NCBI GenBank assembly: GCA_945888325.1
Contig: CAMDAC010000007.1
Location: 1-64,000 of the forward strand
From: Candidatus Sulfopaludibacter sp. SbA3
GTDB lineage: Bacteria; Pseudomonadota; Alphaproteobacteria; Caulobacterales; Hyphomonadaceae
DNA: 64,000 bases
Direction of reading: 5' to 3'
Positions 9,096 to 17,257 of this stretch are shown piece by piece. Numbering within the stretch: position 1 is the stretch's first letter; each line of letters opens with the position of its first letter. A model generated the notes under the pieces. That model was not told the DNA's origin. It did no database searches and saw only the letters and a list, made by a program, of their open reading frames with translations. The translations under genes were made by a program, and so were the position numbers.

Positions 9096-9701
9096 ATGCG
9101 CACGCGCCCCCGCATCGACCGTGTCCTGCCCAGGAAGCCGGCGCGCACCGAAGCCGGCAGCGCCTTGAACCTTGCAGAGCTCGACCCGCCAGTCTGGCAC
9201 ATCATGAGCCAGACCAAGGCGCACGGCCCCTTCACGCTCGGCCAGCTCCAGTCCTTTGTCGACGCCGGCAAGATCGGCCCGCTGACACGGATTTCATCCG
9301 GAAACGGCGAACCCTTCCTGCCAGCGCTCGATCACGCGCCCTTGCGGGCCCGTATCGAAGCCGCGCTGGACAACCGGATCGCCCGCCGCGCCGAGGCTTC
9401 GAACTTCGTCATCGTTTCAGGGCCGGATTCCGGCGCCGGCACCCTTCGCAGGCACGCCCTCGGCGCCGCCCTCAACACGCTCGGCCGTTTCGCCGAGCCG
9501 ATCCCCGGCACCTTCGTGCTGCGCTCAGACCGTCCGCTCACGGACGTCCGCCGCACGCTCGCTTCGGCGGCGCCGGACGGCACACAGCTGATGATCTTCG
9601 AATCCCGCGACGCCAAACTCGGCTGGACAGGCCTGTCCTCCCAAGGCGCTGAAGCTGTCCGCGCCGTATGGGATGCGCCAATCAATCCGTCTGCGGATTA
9701 A
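9096..9701 (+). CDS. GYF_2-like domain protein
   Basis: A 201-residue soluble protein. Residues about 33-78 (WHIMSQTKAHGPFTLGQLQ, then GPLTRISSGNGEPF) match the GYF_2 pattern, in which a Trp strand, a GPF turn and a hydrophobic core bind proline-rich peptides. The rest (about 100-200) is unassigned and may be a second compact domain. It is tightly coupled to the upstream PilZ gene (2-base gap), which suggests a shared pathway such as c-di-GMP-dependent assembly. Its last 4 bases overlap the 3' end of the convergent carbonic anhydrase gene. Function unknown. Confidence 0.65.
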   Translation: MRTRPRIDRVLPRKPARTEAGSALNLAELDPPVWHIMSQTKAHGPFTLGQLQSFVDAGKIGPLTRISSGNGEPFLPALDHAPLRARIEAALDNRIARRAEASNFVIVSGPDSGAGTLRRHALGAALNTLGRFAEPIPGTFVLRSDRPLTDVRRTLASAAPDGTQLMIFESRDAKLGWTGLSSQGAEAVRAVWDAPINPSAD

Positions 9702-10228
9702 CCGATCTTCTTCACCTGCGCCTGATGCTTCTTCCAGTTTTCCACATAGTGGAAAGCCGACATCTTGATCAGCTGCACCTGCTGCGGCGAGATCTCTTTC
9801 ACGACTTTCCCCGGCGCGCCCATCACGAGGGAATTGTCAGGGATTTCCTTGCCCTCCGAGATCAGCGCGTTTGCACCGATAATGCAGTTGCGCCCGATCT
9901 TTACGCGGTTGAGGATCGTCGAGCCCATGCCGATTAGCGTATCATCCCCGATCTCGCAGCCATGCAGAATCACCCGGTGGCCGACTGTCACGTTGGCCCC
10001 GATGGTCACCGGCGCCCCGATATCCGTATGGATTACCGTCAGGTCCTGGATGTTCGAGTTCTCGCCGATGGTGATCGGGTCATTATCGCCGCGCAGCACG
10101 CAGCCATACCAGACCGAGGCATTTTCGCGGAGAATCACATTGCCCATCACCTCCGCGCTGCCGGCAATCCAGCAATTTCCGCTCGCCGGCAGGGTCGGGA
10201 TAACTCCATCCAGTTCATACATGGCCAT
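9698..10228 (-). CDS. gamma-class carbonic anhydrase-like hexapeptide-repeat protein
   Basis: A 176-residue left-handed beta-helix protein with hexapeptide repeats (for example ITIGENSNIQDLTVI, then VTIGANVTVGHRVI). The three metal ligands of the family are present as His67, His84 and His89, with the usual five-residue spacing of the last two. A C-terminal helix follows. It resembles YrdA/PaaY proteins, which bind zinc or iron and may hydrate CO2 or act as thioesterase partners. The start has GAGGA about nine bases upstream. The reading from Met3 is possible. It is divergent from the phoH leader. Confidence 0.9.
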   Translation of the reverse strand: MAMYELDGVIPTLPASGNCWIAGSAEVMGNVILRENASVWYGCVLRGDNDPITIGENSNIQDLTVIHTDIGAPVTIGANVTVGHRVILHGCEIGDDTLIGMGSTILNRVKIGRNCIIGANALISEGKEIPDNSLVMGAPGKVVKEISPQQVQLIKMSAFHYVENWKKHQAQVKKIG

Positions 10229-10328
10229 TTTTTGGGCGTCCTCGTTCGTTACTTATTTCGTAAGCGGAATGTCGCTTAACCTTCAGACAATGGTGTTAAT
10301 CTATAGGGGTTGTAGATTCGGAGAGGCA

Positions 10329-10499
10329 ATGGCCGTTTACGTGCCAATTCATCCCTCACCCCCGGAAGCCCCGCTTCCGGTTGCTGGCCGCCCGCCTCAT
10401 GCGAGCGCCCCCGAGTGTTCCACCGTTTCGCCGAGCCGCTGCGCATTTCCGCCAGCGGCTTTTTTCATGCCCGCAGCCAAGGAGGCCTCCCATGGGTAA
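10329..10499 (+). CDS. possible phoH leader peptide
   Basis: A 56-codon frame with a good ribosome site (GGAGAGGCA before ATG 10329) runs through the terminator-like hairpin at 10434-10465 and ends in a TAA at 10497-10499, inside the first codons of phoH. Ribosomes on this frame would open the hairpin and end at the phoH start, a typical layout for coupled leader control. The composition is Pro-, Ala- and Ser-rich and not protein-like, so it could be chance. I list it because of its exact position, not its sequence. Confidence 0.25.
   Translation: MAVYVPIHPSPPEAPLPVAGRPPHASAPECSTVSPSRCAFPPAAFFMPAAKEASHG
10434..10465 (+). terminator. terminator or attenuator in the phoH leader
   Basis: An 8-bp stem AGCCGCTG/CAGCGGCT (10434-10441 and 10453-10460) with an 11-base loop is followed at once by six T residues (10460-10465). 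This is a textbook rho-independent terminator, yet it lies only 26 bases before the phoH start and no full gene precedes it on this strand. It is therefore either an attenuator for phoH or the end of a short RNA starting near 10280-10330. Confidence 0.75.
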
Positions 10500-11295
10500 A
10501 CGTAACGCCGTCAAGCGCCTGAAGTCCGCACAGGATGTGCGCGCCTCAAGCTGGAACAACGAGCCGGTACGGGGCAAGGGAGCCCACCTCCAGATGATTG
10601 AAGGCGGCCGCGGCTGGCACCCCGATGACGGTGACGAGATCCGCAACGAGATCCCCCACGAGCGCACCCAGCGATACCAGAAAACCATCAAGCCGCGCTC
10701 CGAAAACCAGGCCCAGCTGATGAACGCGATGGACAGCCACCCCCTCGTCTGCGCCCTCGGCCCGGCCGGCACCGGCAAGACCTACCTCGCCATCGTCAAG
10801 GCGGTCGAAGCCCTGCAGAAGGGCAAGGTCTCGAAGATCATCCTGTCGCGCCCCGCCGTCGAAGCGGGCGAACAGCTCGGCTTCCTCCCCGGCGGCATGG
10901 AAGACAAGCTCGCGCCTTACCTGCGCCCGCTCTACGACGCCCTGGCTGACCGCCTATCCCCCGCCCAGCTCAAGCACATGCTCGCAGAAGGCATCATCGA
11001 GATTGCCCCCATCGGCTTCATGCGCGGACGTACACTGAACAATGCCTTCGTGGTTATCGACGAGGCCCAGAACTGCACCTACACGCAGCTCAAGATGCTG
11101 CTCACCCGCCTCGGCTGGCACTCCACCATGGTCATCACCGGCGACCCCGGCCAGACCGACCTCCTGCCGGAATTCTCCGGCCTCGCTAAAGCCGCCGAAC
11201 GCCTCGAAAAGCTCTCTGGCGCCGCGGTGATCAAACTCGAAGCGGCAGACGTCGTGCGCCACCCGCTGGTGGCAGAGATGCTGGACGTTCTGTAG
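10492..11295 (+). CDS. phoH: PhoH-family ATPase
   Basis: A 267-residue P-loop protein. Walker A is GPAGTGKT at residues 90-97 and Walker B is VVIDEAQN near 190. The family motif SRPAVEAGEQLGFLPG and the sensor-like ITGDPGQTD are present. PhoH proteins are cytoplasmic ATPases thought to act on RNA, some of them induced by phosphate starvation. The N-terminal 60 residues are basic and unlike the core. ATG 10492 has an ideal AAGGAGG six bases upstream. The hairpin just before it and the overlapping leader frame suggest control by attenuation. I see no PhoB-type box upstream of this gene. Confidence 0.88.
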   Translation: MGKRNAVKRLKSAQDVRASSWNNEPVRGKGAHLQMIEGGRGWHPDDGDEIRNEIPHERTQRYQKTIKPRSENQAQLMNAMDSHPLVCALGPAGTGKTYLAIVKAVEALQKGKVSKIILSRPAVEAGEQLGFLPGGMEDKLAPYLRPLYDALADRLSPAQLKHMLAEGIIEIAPIGFMRGRTLNNAFVVIDEAQNCTYTQLKMLLTRLGWHSTMVITGDPGQTDLLPEFSGLAKAAERLEKLSGAAVIKLEAADVVRHPLVAEMLDVL

Positions 11296-11324
11296 GCGAA
11301 CCACTTGCTTCAACGTCAAAACGA

Positions 11325-11356
11325 ACGGCCCGCCCTCAAAGCGGGCCGTTTTCGTT
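11325..11356 (+). terminator. rho-independent terminator after phoH
   Basis: A 9-bp stem ACGGCCCGC/GCGGGCCGT (11325-11333 and 11341-11349) with a 7-base loop is followed by TTTCGTT. It starts 30 bases after the phoH stop. Confidence 0.85.
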
Positions 11357-11427
11357 CCTGCCCGCTTGACGCCCCCACCCTCCCCGCCTCAGGTGCCTCC
11401 AATCAGAACCGCCGGGAGACAAACGCC

Positions 11428-12255
11428 ATGATCCGCCACGCCGCGCTCGCGCTCCTCCTCGCCGTCTTCGCCCTTTTCACCGCCCGCGCCGAGGAAGCCG
11501 CCCCCATGAAAACCTACGCCTCCTTCGACGGCACCGTGATCAGCTATCACGAGCTGGGCACCGGCCCGGTAGTGATCCTCCTCCACGGCTTCTCCGGCAA
11601 TGCAGACCTCAACTGGTTCCAACCCGGCATCGCCCAGAAGATCGCCGCCGCCGGCTACCGTGTCGTCGCGCCGGACCTGCGCGGCCACGGCGCCTCTCCT
11701 TATGACGCCACGCCCGAGCGCTGGCCCGCGGACGCAATCGCCCGCGACCAGATCGCCTTCACCGCCCATCTCGGCGAAGCCCCCTACGCCACCGTGGGTT
11801 ACTCTATGGGCGCCATCTCCGCGCTGCGCTTCCATCTCCTCACCCGCAATACCGGCCGCCTCATTCTCGGCGGCATCGGCGACTCCGTCGCCGACGAGAC
11901 CAACACCGACCGCAACAGCGCCTTCCGCGCCGCCATTGAAGATGCCCTCGCGGGCAAGGACACGCCCGCCGCCAAGGCGATCCTCGCGCGCGCCAAGGCC
12001 ACCGGCGGCACCCTCAAGGGCTATCTCGGCGCCCTCTCGGCGCGCACCTACACGCCTGCCGACCTGCTCGCGACCTTCATCGTGCCCACCCTCGTCCTCA
12101 CCGGCGACCAGGACCTCGACAATGGCTCCGGCCCCGCCCTCGCCGCCAGGATACCCGGCGCGCGCTACACCCAACTCACCGGCACACACCTCACCGCCGT
12201 GATCGACCCCGCCCTCCCCGCCGCCATCCTCGCAGACCTGAACGCCGGCCGCTGA
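11428..12255 (+). CDS. exported alpha/beta hydrolase
   Basis: A 275-residue protein with a signal peptide (residues 1-21, ending TARAEE) and an alpha/beta-hydrolase fold. The oxyanion region is LLHGFSGN, the nucleophile elbow is GYSMG (Ser126), the acid is probably Asp227 or Asp229 (TGDQDLD) and the base is His254 (GTHL). It should be periplasmic and act as an esterase or similar hydrolase; the substrate cannot be told. ATG 11428 has GGGAG nine bases upstream and starts the signal peptide. An upstream frame from 11305 reads through the phoH terminator and is rejected. It appears to be a single-gene unit. Confidence 0.87.
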   Translation: MIRHAALALLLAVFALFTARAEEAAPMKTYASFDGTVISYHELGTGPVVILLHGFSGNADLNWFQPGIAQKIAAAGYRVVAPDLRGHGASPYDATPERWPADAIARDQIAFTAHLGEAPYATVGYSMGAISALRFHLLTRNTGRLILGGIGDSVADETNTDRNSAFRAAIEDALAGKDTPAAKAILARAKATGGTLKGYLGALSARTYTPADLLATFIVPTLVLTGDQDLDNGSGPALAARIPGARYTQLTGTHLTAVIDPALPAAILADLNAGR

Positions 12256-12349
12256 CCGCCTTCCCCAACGTCCCCCCTCGCCCCGCCTTTCCGTGCGCGT
12301 TAAACCGCCACGCAATGCACAATGGCAACGCAGCAAAGGGAGACGTGGC

Positions 12350-13867
12350 ATGGCAAAAGGTGACCTTCCGGTCCTGATCGGTGTCGGCCAGTCGCTCAGC
12401 CAGTGGGACGGCAAAGCCGATCCCGCCGGCGCGCCCTCACCCCTCTCGCTGATGACCGAAGCCTCCAAGGCCGCACTCGCTGATACCGGCACGCCTGGCA
12501 TCGCCGCCGCGATCGACACAATCGCCGTCGTGCGCATCTTCGAGGACTCCGTCGGCCGCGCCGCCCACCCGCACGGCCACAACACGAACCTCCCCGGCAC
12601 GCTCGCCCGCGACACGGGCACGAAGCCCGCCCGCCTGATCTACGAAACGGTCGGCGGCCAGAGCCCGCAGGCCCTCGTCAACGAATTCGCCCGCCGCATC
12701 CACGCGGGCGAGATCGACGCGGTGCTCATCTCCGGCTCCGAAGCCAACCGCGCCTCGAAGGGCGCGCGCAAGCACGGCGTCGAGATCAACTGGGCGGACG
12801 GCGCGGATGCTCCGTATGAGGATCGTGGCATGGGTCCGATGATGCTCTCGCGTGAGGAGATCAAGCACGGCCTGATCGCGCCCGCCTATTTCTACGGCCT
12901 GTTCGAGAACGCCATCGCCGCCCGCGAAGGCCGCTCGCGCTCCGCCCACCGCCGCGCCATGGCGGAACTCTTCCAGCCCTTCACCGCCGTCGCGGCGAAG
13001 AACAAATACTCGCAGTTCCCCGTCGAGCATTACGTGGCATTCCTCTCGACACCCTCGCGCGAAAACTACGAATACGCAGACCCCTACTTGAAATGGTTCA
13101 TCGCGCAGGACGCCGTGAACCAGGGCGCCGCAGCGATCCTCGTCTCCTCGTCCAAGGCCGACGAACTCGGCGTGCCGGAAGACAAGCGCGTCTACATCCA
13201 CGGCGGCGGCGATGCAGGCGACGACCTGATCTCCCTGCGCCCCGTCCTCGACCGGTCCTGGGCCATGGACACCGCCATCTCCCGCGCCCTGACGCAGGCT
13301 GGCAAGTCGCAATCCGACATCGCCCATCTCGACCTCTATTCCTGCTTCCCCAGCGCCGTCTTCTCCGGCGCCGCCGCGCTCGGCCTCGACTGGAAAACAG
13401 ACAAACGCGCGCTCACGCTCACCGGCGGACTGCCCTTCTTCGGTGGCCCGGGCAACAACTACTCCTTGCACGGAATAGCCGAGATGGCTGCCACCCTGCG
13501 CAAGAACAAGGGCGCCTTCGGCCTCGTCCTCGCCAATGGCGGCTGGATGACGAAGGAAGCCGCCGGCATCTATTCCACCACCGCGCCGAAAACCTTCACG
13601 CCGGCTGAGCCCGCCGCCAAGGCCAAGACACAAGTCGAAGTCGCCATCGTCTCAGGCGACGCCGTTCTCGAAACCTTCACCGTCACCCACGGCAAGGACG
13701 GCCCCGACCGCGGCATCATCTTCGCCCGCTTTGCCGACGGCCGCCGCGTCATCGCCAACAATGCGGGCCCTGCCGAACTCGCCACCCTGCGCGAGGACGC
13801 AAGCCCCGTCGGCCGCAAAGTGACCGTCACCGCGCAGGACGAAACAGCGACGTTCGTTTTTGCCTGA
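12350..13867 (+). CDS. thiolase-superfamily acetyl-CoA acetyltransferase-like protein
   Basis: A 505-residue protein of the thiolase superfamily, of the type annotated as acetyl-CoA acetyltransferase or lipid-transfer (SCP2-thiolase). Recognisable blocks are the N-terminal strand (VLIGVGQSLSQW), ALVNEFARRIHAGEIDAVLISGSEA, the DLYSCFPSAV block, and GGLPFFGGPGNNYSLHGIAEM for the C-terminal catalytic region with its His. Ser124 or so (GQSPQ) stands where classic thiolases have the nucleophilic Cys, so canonical thiolysis is doubtful. A C-terminal OB-like extension (about 430-505) is typical of this subfamily. The start has AAAGGGAGA upstream. Probably acyl-CoA metabolism. Confidence 0.8.
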   Translation: MAKGDLPVLIGVGQSLSQWDGKADPAGAPSPLSLMTEASKAALADTGTPGIAAAIDTIAVVRIFEDSVGRAAHPHGHNTNLPGTLARDTGTKPARLIYETVGGQSPQALVNEFARRIHAGEIDAVLISGSEANRASKGARKHGVEINWADGADAPYEDRGMGPMMLSREEIKHGLIAPAYFYGLFENAIAAREGRSRSAHRRAMAELFQPFTAVAAKNKYSQFPVEHYVAFLSTPSRENYEYADPYLKWFIAQDAVNQGAAAILVSSSKADELGVPEDKRVYIHGGGDAGDDLISLRPVLDRSWAMDTAISRALTQAGKSQSDIAHLDLYSCFPSAVFSGAAALGLDWKTDKRALTLTGGLPFFGGPGNNYSLHGIAEMAATLRKNKGAFGLVLANGGWMTKEAAGIYSTTAPKTFTPAEPAAKAKTQVEVAIVSGDAVLETFTVTHGKDGPDRGIIFARFADGRRVIANNAGPAELATLREDASPVGRKVTVTAQDETATFVFA

Positions 13868-13879
13868 GACGAGACGGTC

Positions 13880-15268
13880 GTGACTGAGCCGCGCTACTAT
13901 GAGATCTCGATCGTCCGCTGGTGCGGCGAGTTTGTGTGCGGCCGGGTCACACGGGCTTTCTTCGATTACTGGAAAGGCCGTCCCGAGGAAGACCTCGCCG
14001 CCTTCATGACCAACTGGGATCAGGATGGGCGCGAAACCGGTGTGCCGCCGGCCCGCAGCGACGGCTCCACGCCGGACAACTGGGATGAGTTCGATGACGT
14101 CGAACACATCAGCAACGCGGTCGCCAACAACAACATCATCCGTGTCATGGAAGTAGAGCCGGACGGCTCCGACGGCGGCTTCCGGCAGAAACCCGGGGGC
14201 TTCGAGGAAGACTTCGAGATCACCGCCATTGCGAGCGACATGCCGGAGACTTTCCTCAAGTGCGTGCGTAGTATCGAAGTCGATCAGGATACGGATAATC
14301 CCGCAAATCCGGTTATCGTATCAAAAGCTCTCGCCAAAGGTGTGGACACGGTCGCCCGTTGCGAGACAACCGGTCCCTTCGACATCCGCAAGCTGAGCAT
14401 TTCCTATATCGACTTTGATGGCGATGATGTCGTCGATTCTCTGGCTTATGACGGCGTGATGTTGGAAACCGAAGGTGACTACTGGCATGGCAAGGGCATG
14501 GCCGTCTATCTGGGAGACCTCCACACCTGGTCGCCCGAAGACAGCGACGCCGCGCCCGCCGCCAGCAACGTAAAAGCCCCGGGCAAGCTGCGCCTTTTCG
14601 CCGGCACGCTATGGCCATCGCTGCGCACAGCGCTCGGTGCCATCTTCTCGCTGTTCGGCTTTCCGGTCTTCGTGCTCGCCATGATCGGCGCCGCCAAATA
14701 CCTTCAGCTCTTCAACCTGATTGAACTCAAGGGCTGGGCTCTGGCCATCATTGAAACCCAGGCCGACGTACTCGACGAGATCGCCGAAGCTGCGGCGGCC
14801 TATGGGGTGAAGTTCCCGGCGCTCCTGGCCGACCTCGCGGTCATGTACCTTTCGGTCGGCAACACGATGGCGAAAGCCGAGAAAGATGATCTTTTGAGCG
14901 TCGACAACGACGACTCGGACCATTGGGGATTGTTCAAGGAGTGGATCAAGCGCGGACGCGTCGATTCGCTTTTGCTCAGCCTGCCGAAGATCACCCGCGA
15001 CGGCTTCGTCCGACTAGTCTGGCCGCTCATGGTGCTCTACCGCCTCAAGACGCCGTTTGTCGTCAGCGGTCCGGGGCCGTCAGGCGACACCATCAGTTCG
15101 TCCGTCCCGCGCCGTGAACTCGCAGACTTCGCGCGAATGGTCACCGAGGCGCACGGGACATGGAAAGGACAATCGATCCAGGATTTCCGGCAGATTTTTG
15201 TCTGGCACGTGGTCCTTGTGCTCGGCGCCACAGCCCTTTCGGCCTACGCTTTCAAGCTTCTTGGCTGA
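13880..15268 (+). CDS. unrecognised membrane protein, 462 aa
   Basis: I do not recognise this protein. It begins with GTG 12 bases after the thiolase-like gene and has no strong ribosome site, so it may be translationally coupled. The first 235 residues are soluble and acidic with several Asp/Glu/Asn-rich loops. Hydrophobic segments follow at about 249-272, 373-390 and 440-460, with a weaker one near 312-332, and an acidic linker at about 338-348. It ends right after the last membrane segment. No enzyme motif stands out. Base composition is slightly lower in GC than its neighbours around 14270-14480. It could be a lineage-specific envelope protein. Confidence 0.7.
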   Translation: MTEPRYYEISIVRWCGEFVCGRVTRAFFDYWKGRPEEDLAAFMTNWDQDGRETGVPPARSDGSTPDNWDEFDDVEHISNAVANNNIIRVMEVEPDGSDGGFRQKPGGFEEDFEITAIASDMPETFLKCVRSIEVDQDTDNPANPVIVSKALAKGVDTVARCETTGPFDIRKLSISYIDFDGDDVVDSLAYDGVMLETEGDYWHGKGMAVYLGDLHTWSPEDSDAAPAASNVKAPGKLRLFAGTLWPSLRTALGAIFSLFGFPVFVLAMIGAAKYLQLFNLIELKGWALAIIETQADVLDEIAEAAAAYGVKFPALLADLAVMYLSVGNTMAKAEKDDLLSVDNDDSDHWGLFKEWIKRGRVDSLLLSLPKITRDGFVRLVWPLMVLYRLKTPFVVSGPGPSGDTISSSVPRRELADFARMVTEAHGTWKGQSIQDFRQIFVWHVVLVLGATALSAYAFKLLG

Positions 15269-15311
15269 AGCACCGCTTGCCCCCCATCCCGGCCTGCGCC
15301 ACAACGCCCCC

Positions 15312-16322
15312 ATGACAACGCATTTCAAGAAAATCGGCGTTATCGGCGCCGGCGCCTGGGGCACCGCCATCGCGCAGATGCTGACCCGCGAGGGCCAGTC
15401 TGTCCTCCTCTGGGCGCTTGAGCCGGAAGTCGCGGACGCCATCAACACGCGCCACGAGAACACGGTCTTCCTGCCCGGCGTCCCCCTGAACCCTGCCCTG
15501 CGCGCAACGACCCATCTTGGCGACCTCGCCGGTTTCGACGCCCTCTTCTGCGTCACGCCCGCCCAGCACACCCGCGCGACGCTGACCCGCCTCGAAGGCT
15601 GGTTCAAGCCGCACGCGCCGGTTGTCCTCTGCTCCAAAGGCATCGAGCTCGCCACCGGCAAGTTCATGACCGAAGTGCTCGCGGAAGAACTGCCCGACGC
15701 TATGCCCGCCGTGATGTCCGGCCCGAGCTTCGCCATTGATGTCGCCAAAGGCCTGCCCACAGCGGTCACCCTCGCCATCGAAGACGCCGCCCTCGGCGCC
15801 GAACTGATCCAGGCCATCTCCACGCCCACCTTCCGGCCTTATCTGGGTACGGATCTTCTGGGAGCGGAGATTGGCGGCGCCGTGAAGAACGTGCTCGCCA
15901 TCGCTTGCGGTATCGCGCTCGGAAAAGGTCTCGGCCGTTCTGCCCACGCCGCCCTCATCGCGCGCGGCTATGCCGAGATGACGCGCCTCGCGCTTGCCAT
16001 GGGCGCCGAAGCCGAAACCCTCACCGGCCTCTCCGGCCTGGGTGACCTCGTCCTCACCTGCTCGTCCGAAACCAGCCGCAACATGTCGCTCGGCCTTGCC
16101 CTTGGCGAAGGCAAATCACTCGCCGAAGTCCTCGGCGCGCGCCACTCCGTCACCGAAGGCGTTGCGACCGCCCCGGTCCTGCGCCAGCTCGCCCGCGCGC
16201 GCGGCATCGAGATGCCGATCTCCGAAGCGGTCGCAGCCGTCGTCGAAGGCGAGATCAGTGTGGACGATGCGATCCTCGCCCTGCTCATGCGCCCGGTCCG
16301 CGCCGAGTCGGTCAAGGCCTGA
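15312..16322 (+). CDS. gpsA: glycerol-3-phosphate dehydrogenase [NAD(P)+]
   Basis: A 336-residue enzyme. The Rossmann dinucleotide motif is G12-x-G14-x-x-G17 ([11 protein letters not shown]). GpsA landmarks follow: [19 protein letters not shown], the catalytic-lysine block [12 protein letters not shown], and [12 protein letters not shown]. It reduces dihydroxyacetone phosphate to sn-glycerol 3-phosphate for phospholipid synthesis in the cytoplasm. The length is normal. The start at 15312 is taken because the family begins a few residues before the Rossmann strand; the ribosome site is weak. It is 43 bases after the preceding gene. Confidence 0.96.
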   Translation: MTTHFKKIGVIGAGAWGTAIAQMLTREGQSVLLWALEPEVADAINTRHENTVFLPGVPLNPALRATTHLGDLAGFDALFCVTPAQHTRATLTRLEGWFKPHAPVVLCSKGIELATGKFMTEVLAEELPDAMPAVMSGPSFAIDVAKGLPTAVTLAIEDAALGAELIQAISTPTFRPYLGTDLLGAEIGGAVKNVLAIACGIALGKGLGRSAHAALIARGYAEMTRLALAMGAEAETLTGLSGLGDLVLTCSSETSRNMSLGLALGEGKSLAEVLGARHSVTEGVATAPVLRQLARARGIEMPISEAVAAVVEGEISVDDAILALLMRPVRAESVKA

Positions 16323-16438
16323 CCGGCCACCCTTTCGCCGGGGCGTTCACGTCCGCGTGATCGCTCCGGCCAATCCCTGCCAGGCTTCGTAAGACGCGCA
16401 TCGGAACAACCCCCTGTCCGATCCAGACACGAGCCCCG

Positions 16439-17083
16439 ATGGAGCCTTTGAAGAAATTCCGTACCCTGTTGCTCGCCGCCGCCGCTGCAACCCTCGCCGC
16501 CGCGTGCACCTCGACCGCCAAGACCGAAACGGCATTGGCCCCGGCTGCAACCGAAGCGCCTGCCGCCGAAGCCGCGCCGCCGGTCGCAGAACCCATTGAA
16601 GCCTCGGTCACCGTCGGCGGCGCCCAGATGTATCCGAGCAAGAACATCGTCGAGAACGCCGTGAACTCCGCTGACCACACGACGCTGGTCACTGCAGTCG
16701 TCGCGGCCGGCCTCGCCCAAACCCTCGCCAGCCCCGGCCCCTTCACGGTCTTCGCGCCGGTCAACGACGCCTTCTCCGCCCTTCCCGCTGGCACGGTCGA
16801 CACGCTCCTCCTGCCAGAAAACAAGGCGACGCTGACGAAAGTCCTCACCTCCCATGTCGTAGCCGGTGACCTGAAAGCCGCCGACCTGATCGCCCCGGCC
16901 GCGGCCAACGGCGGCACGGCGACCCTCACCACCGTCTCCGGCGACACGCTGACCTTCGCTGTCCAAGGCGGCGCCGCCGTCGTCACTGATGAAAGCGGCG
17001 GCAAGGCCACCGTCACCATCGCCGATGTCGACCAGTCGAACGGCGTCATCCACGTCGTCGACAAGGTGCTCCTGCCGAACTGA
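16439..17083 (+). CDS. fasciclin (FAS1)-domain lipoprotein
   Basis: A 214-residue protein with a lipoprotein signal (lipobox LAAAC, lipidated Cys23) and a low-complexity Ala/Pro/Glu linker to about residue 55. One FAS1 domain fills about residues 70-214: HTTLVTAVVAAGLAQTL, the hallmark FTVFAPVNDAF, SHVVAGDL and the closing NGVIHVVDKVLLP. FAS1 domains mediate adhesion or protein contacts. Ser or Thr follows the lipidated Cys, so outer-membrane sorting is expected. A clear terminator follows the gene. Role in the cell unknown. Confidence 0.9.
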   Translation: MEPLKKFRTLLLAAAAATLAAACTSTAKTETALAPAATEAPAAEAAPPVAEPIEASVTVGGAQMYPSKNIVENAVNSADHTTLVTAVVAAGLAQTLASPGPFTVFAPVNDAFSALPAGTVDTLLLPENKATLTKVLTSHVVAGDLKAADLIAPAAANGGTATLTTVSGDTLTFAVQGGAAVVTDESGGKATVTIADVDQSNGVIHVVDKVLLPN

Positions 17084-17139
17084 ACCTGGCTGTCCAACGG
17101 CTGGCGCGCTCCTCCCCTGGGCAACCGGCCGGACGACGC

Positions 17140-17172
17140 GGGGGAGCGGGCAACCGCTCCCCCGTTTCCGTT
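17140..17172 (+). terminator. rho-independent terminator after the fasciclin gene
   Basis: A 10-bp stem GGGGGAGCGG/CCGCTCCCCC (17140-17149 and 17154-17163) with a GCAA tetraloop is followed by GTTTCCGTTT. It lies 57 bases beyond the stop codon. Confidence 0.8.
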
Positions 17173-17257
17173 TGCAGACAGGGCCCCTTCCCCCGCGGTC
17201 ACCCCTCCCCGCGCGCCGCCAGCCTGCTACACTTCTCCTCAAACGGAGGACCACGCC

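Noticed and set aside
10270-10430. Known riboswitch class before phoH
   Set aside because: I could not match the leader to any riboswitch core that I know; only the terminator hairpin is certain.
16347-16550. Small frames opposite the fasciclin start
   Set aside because: Low-complexity Arg/Pro-rich shadows with no ribosome site.
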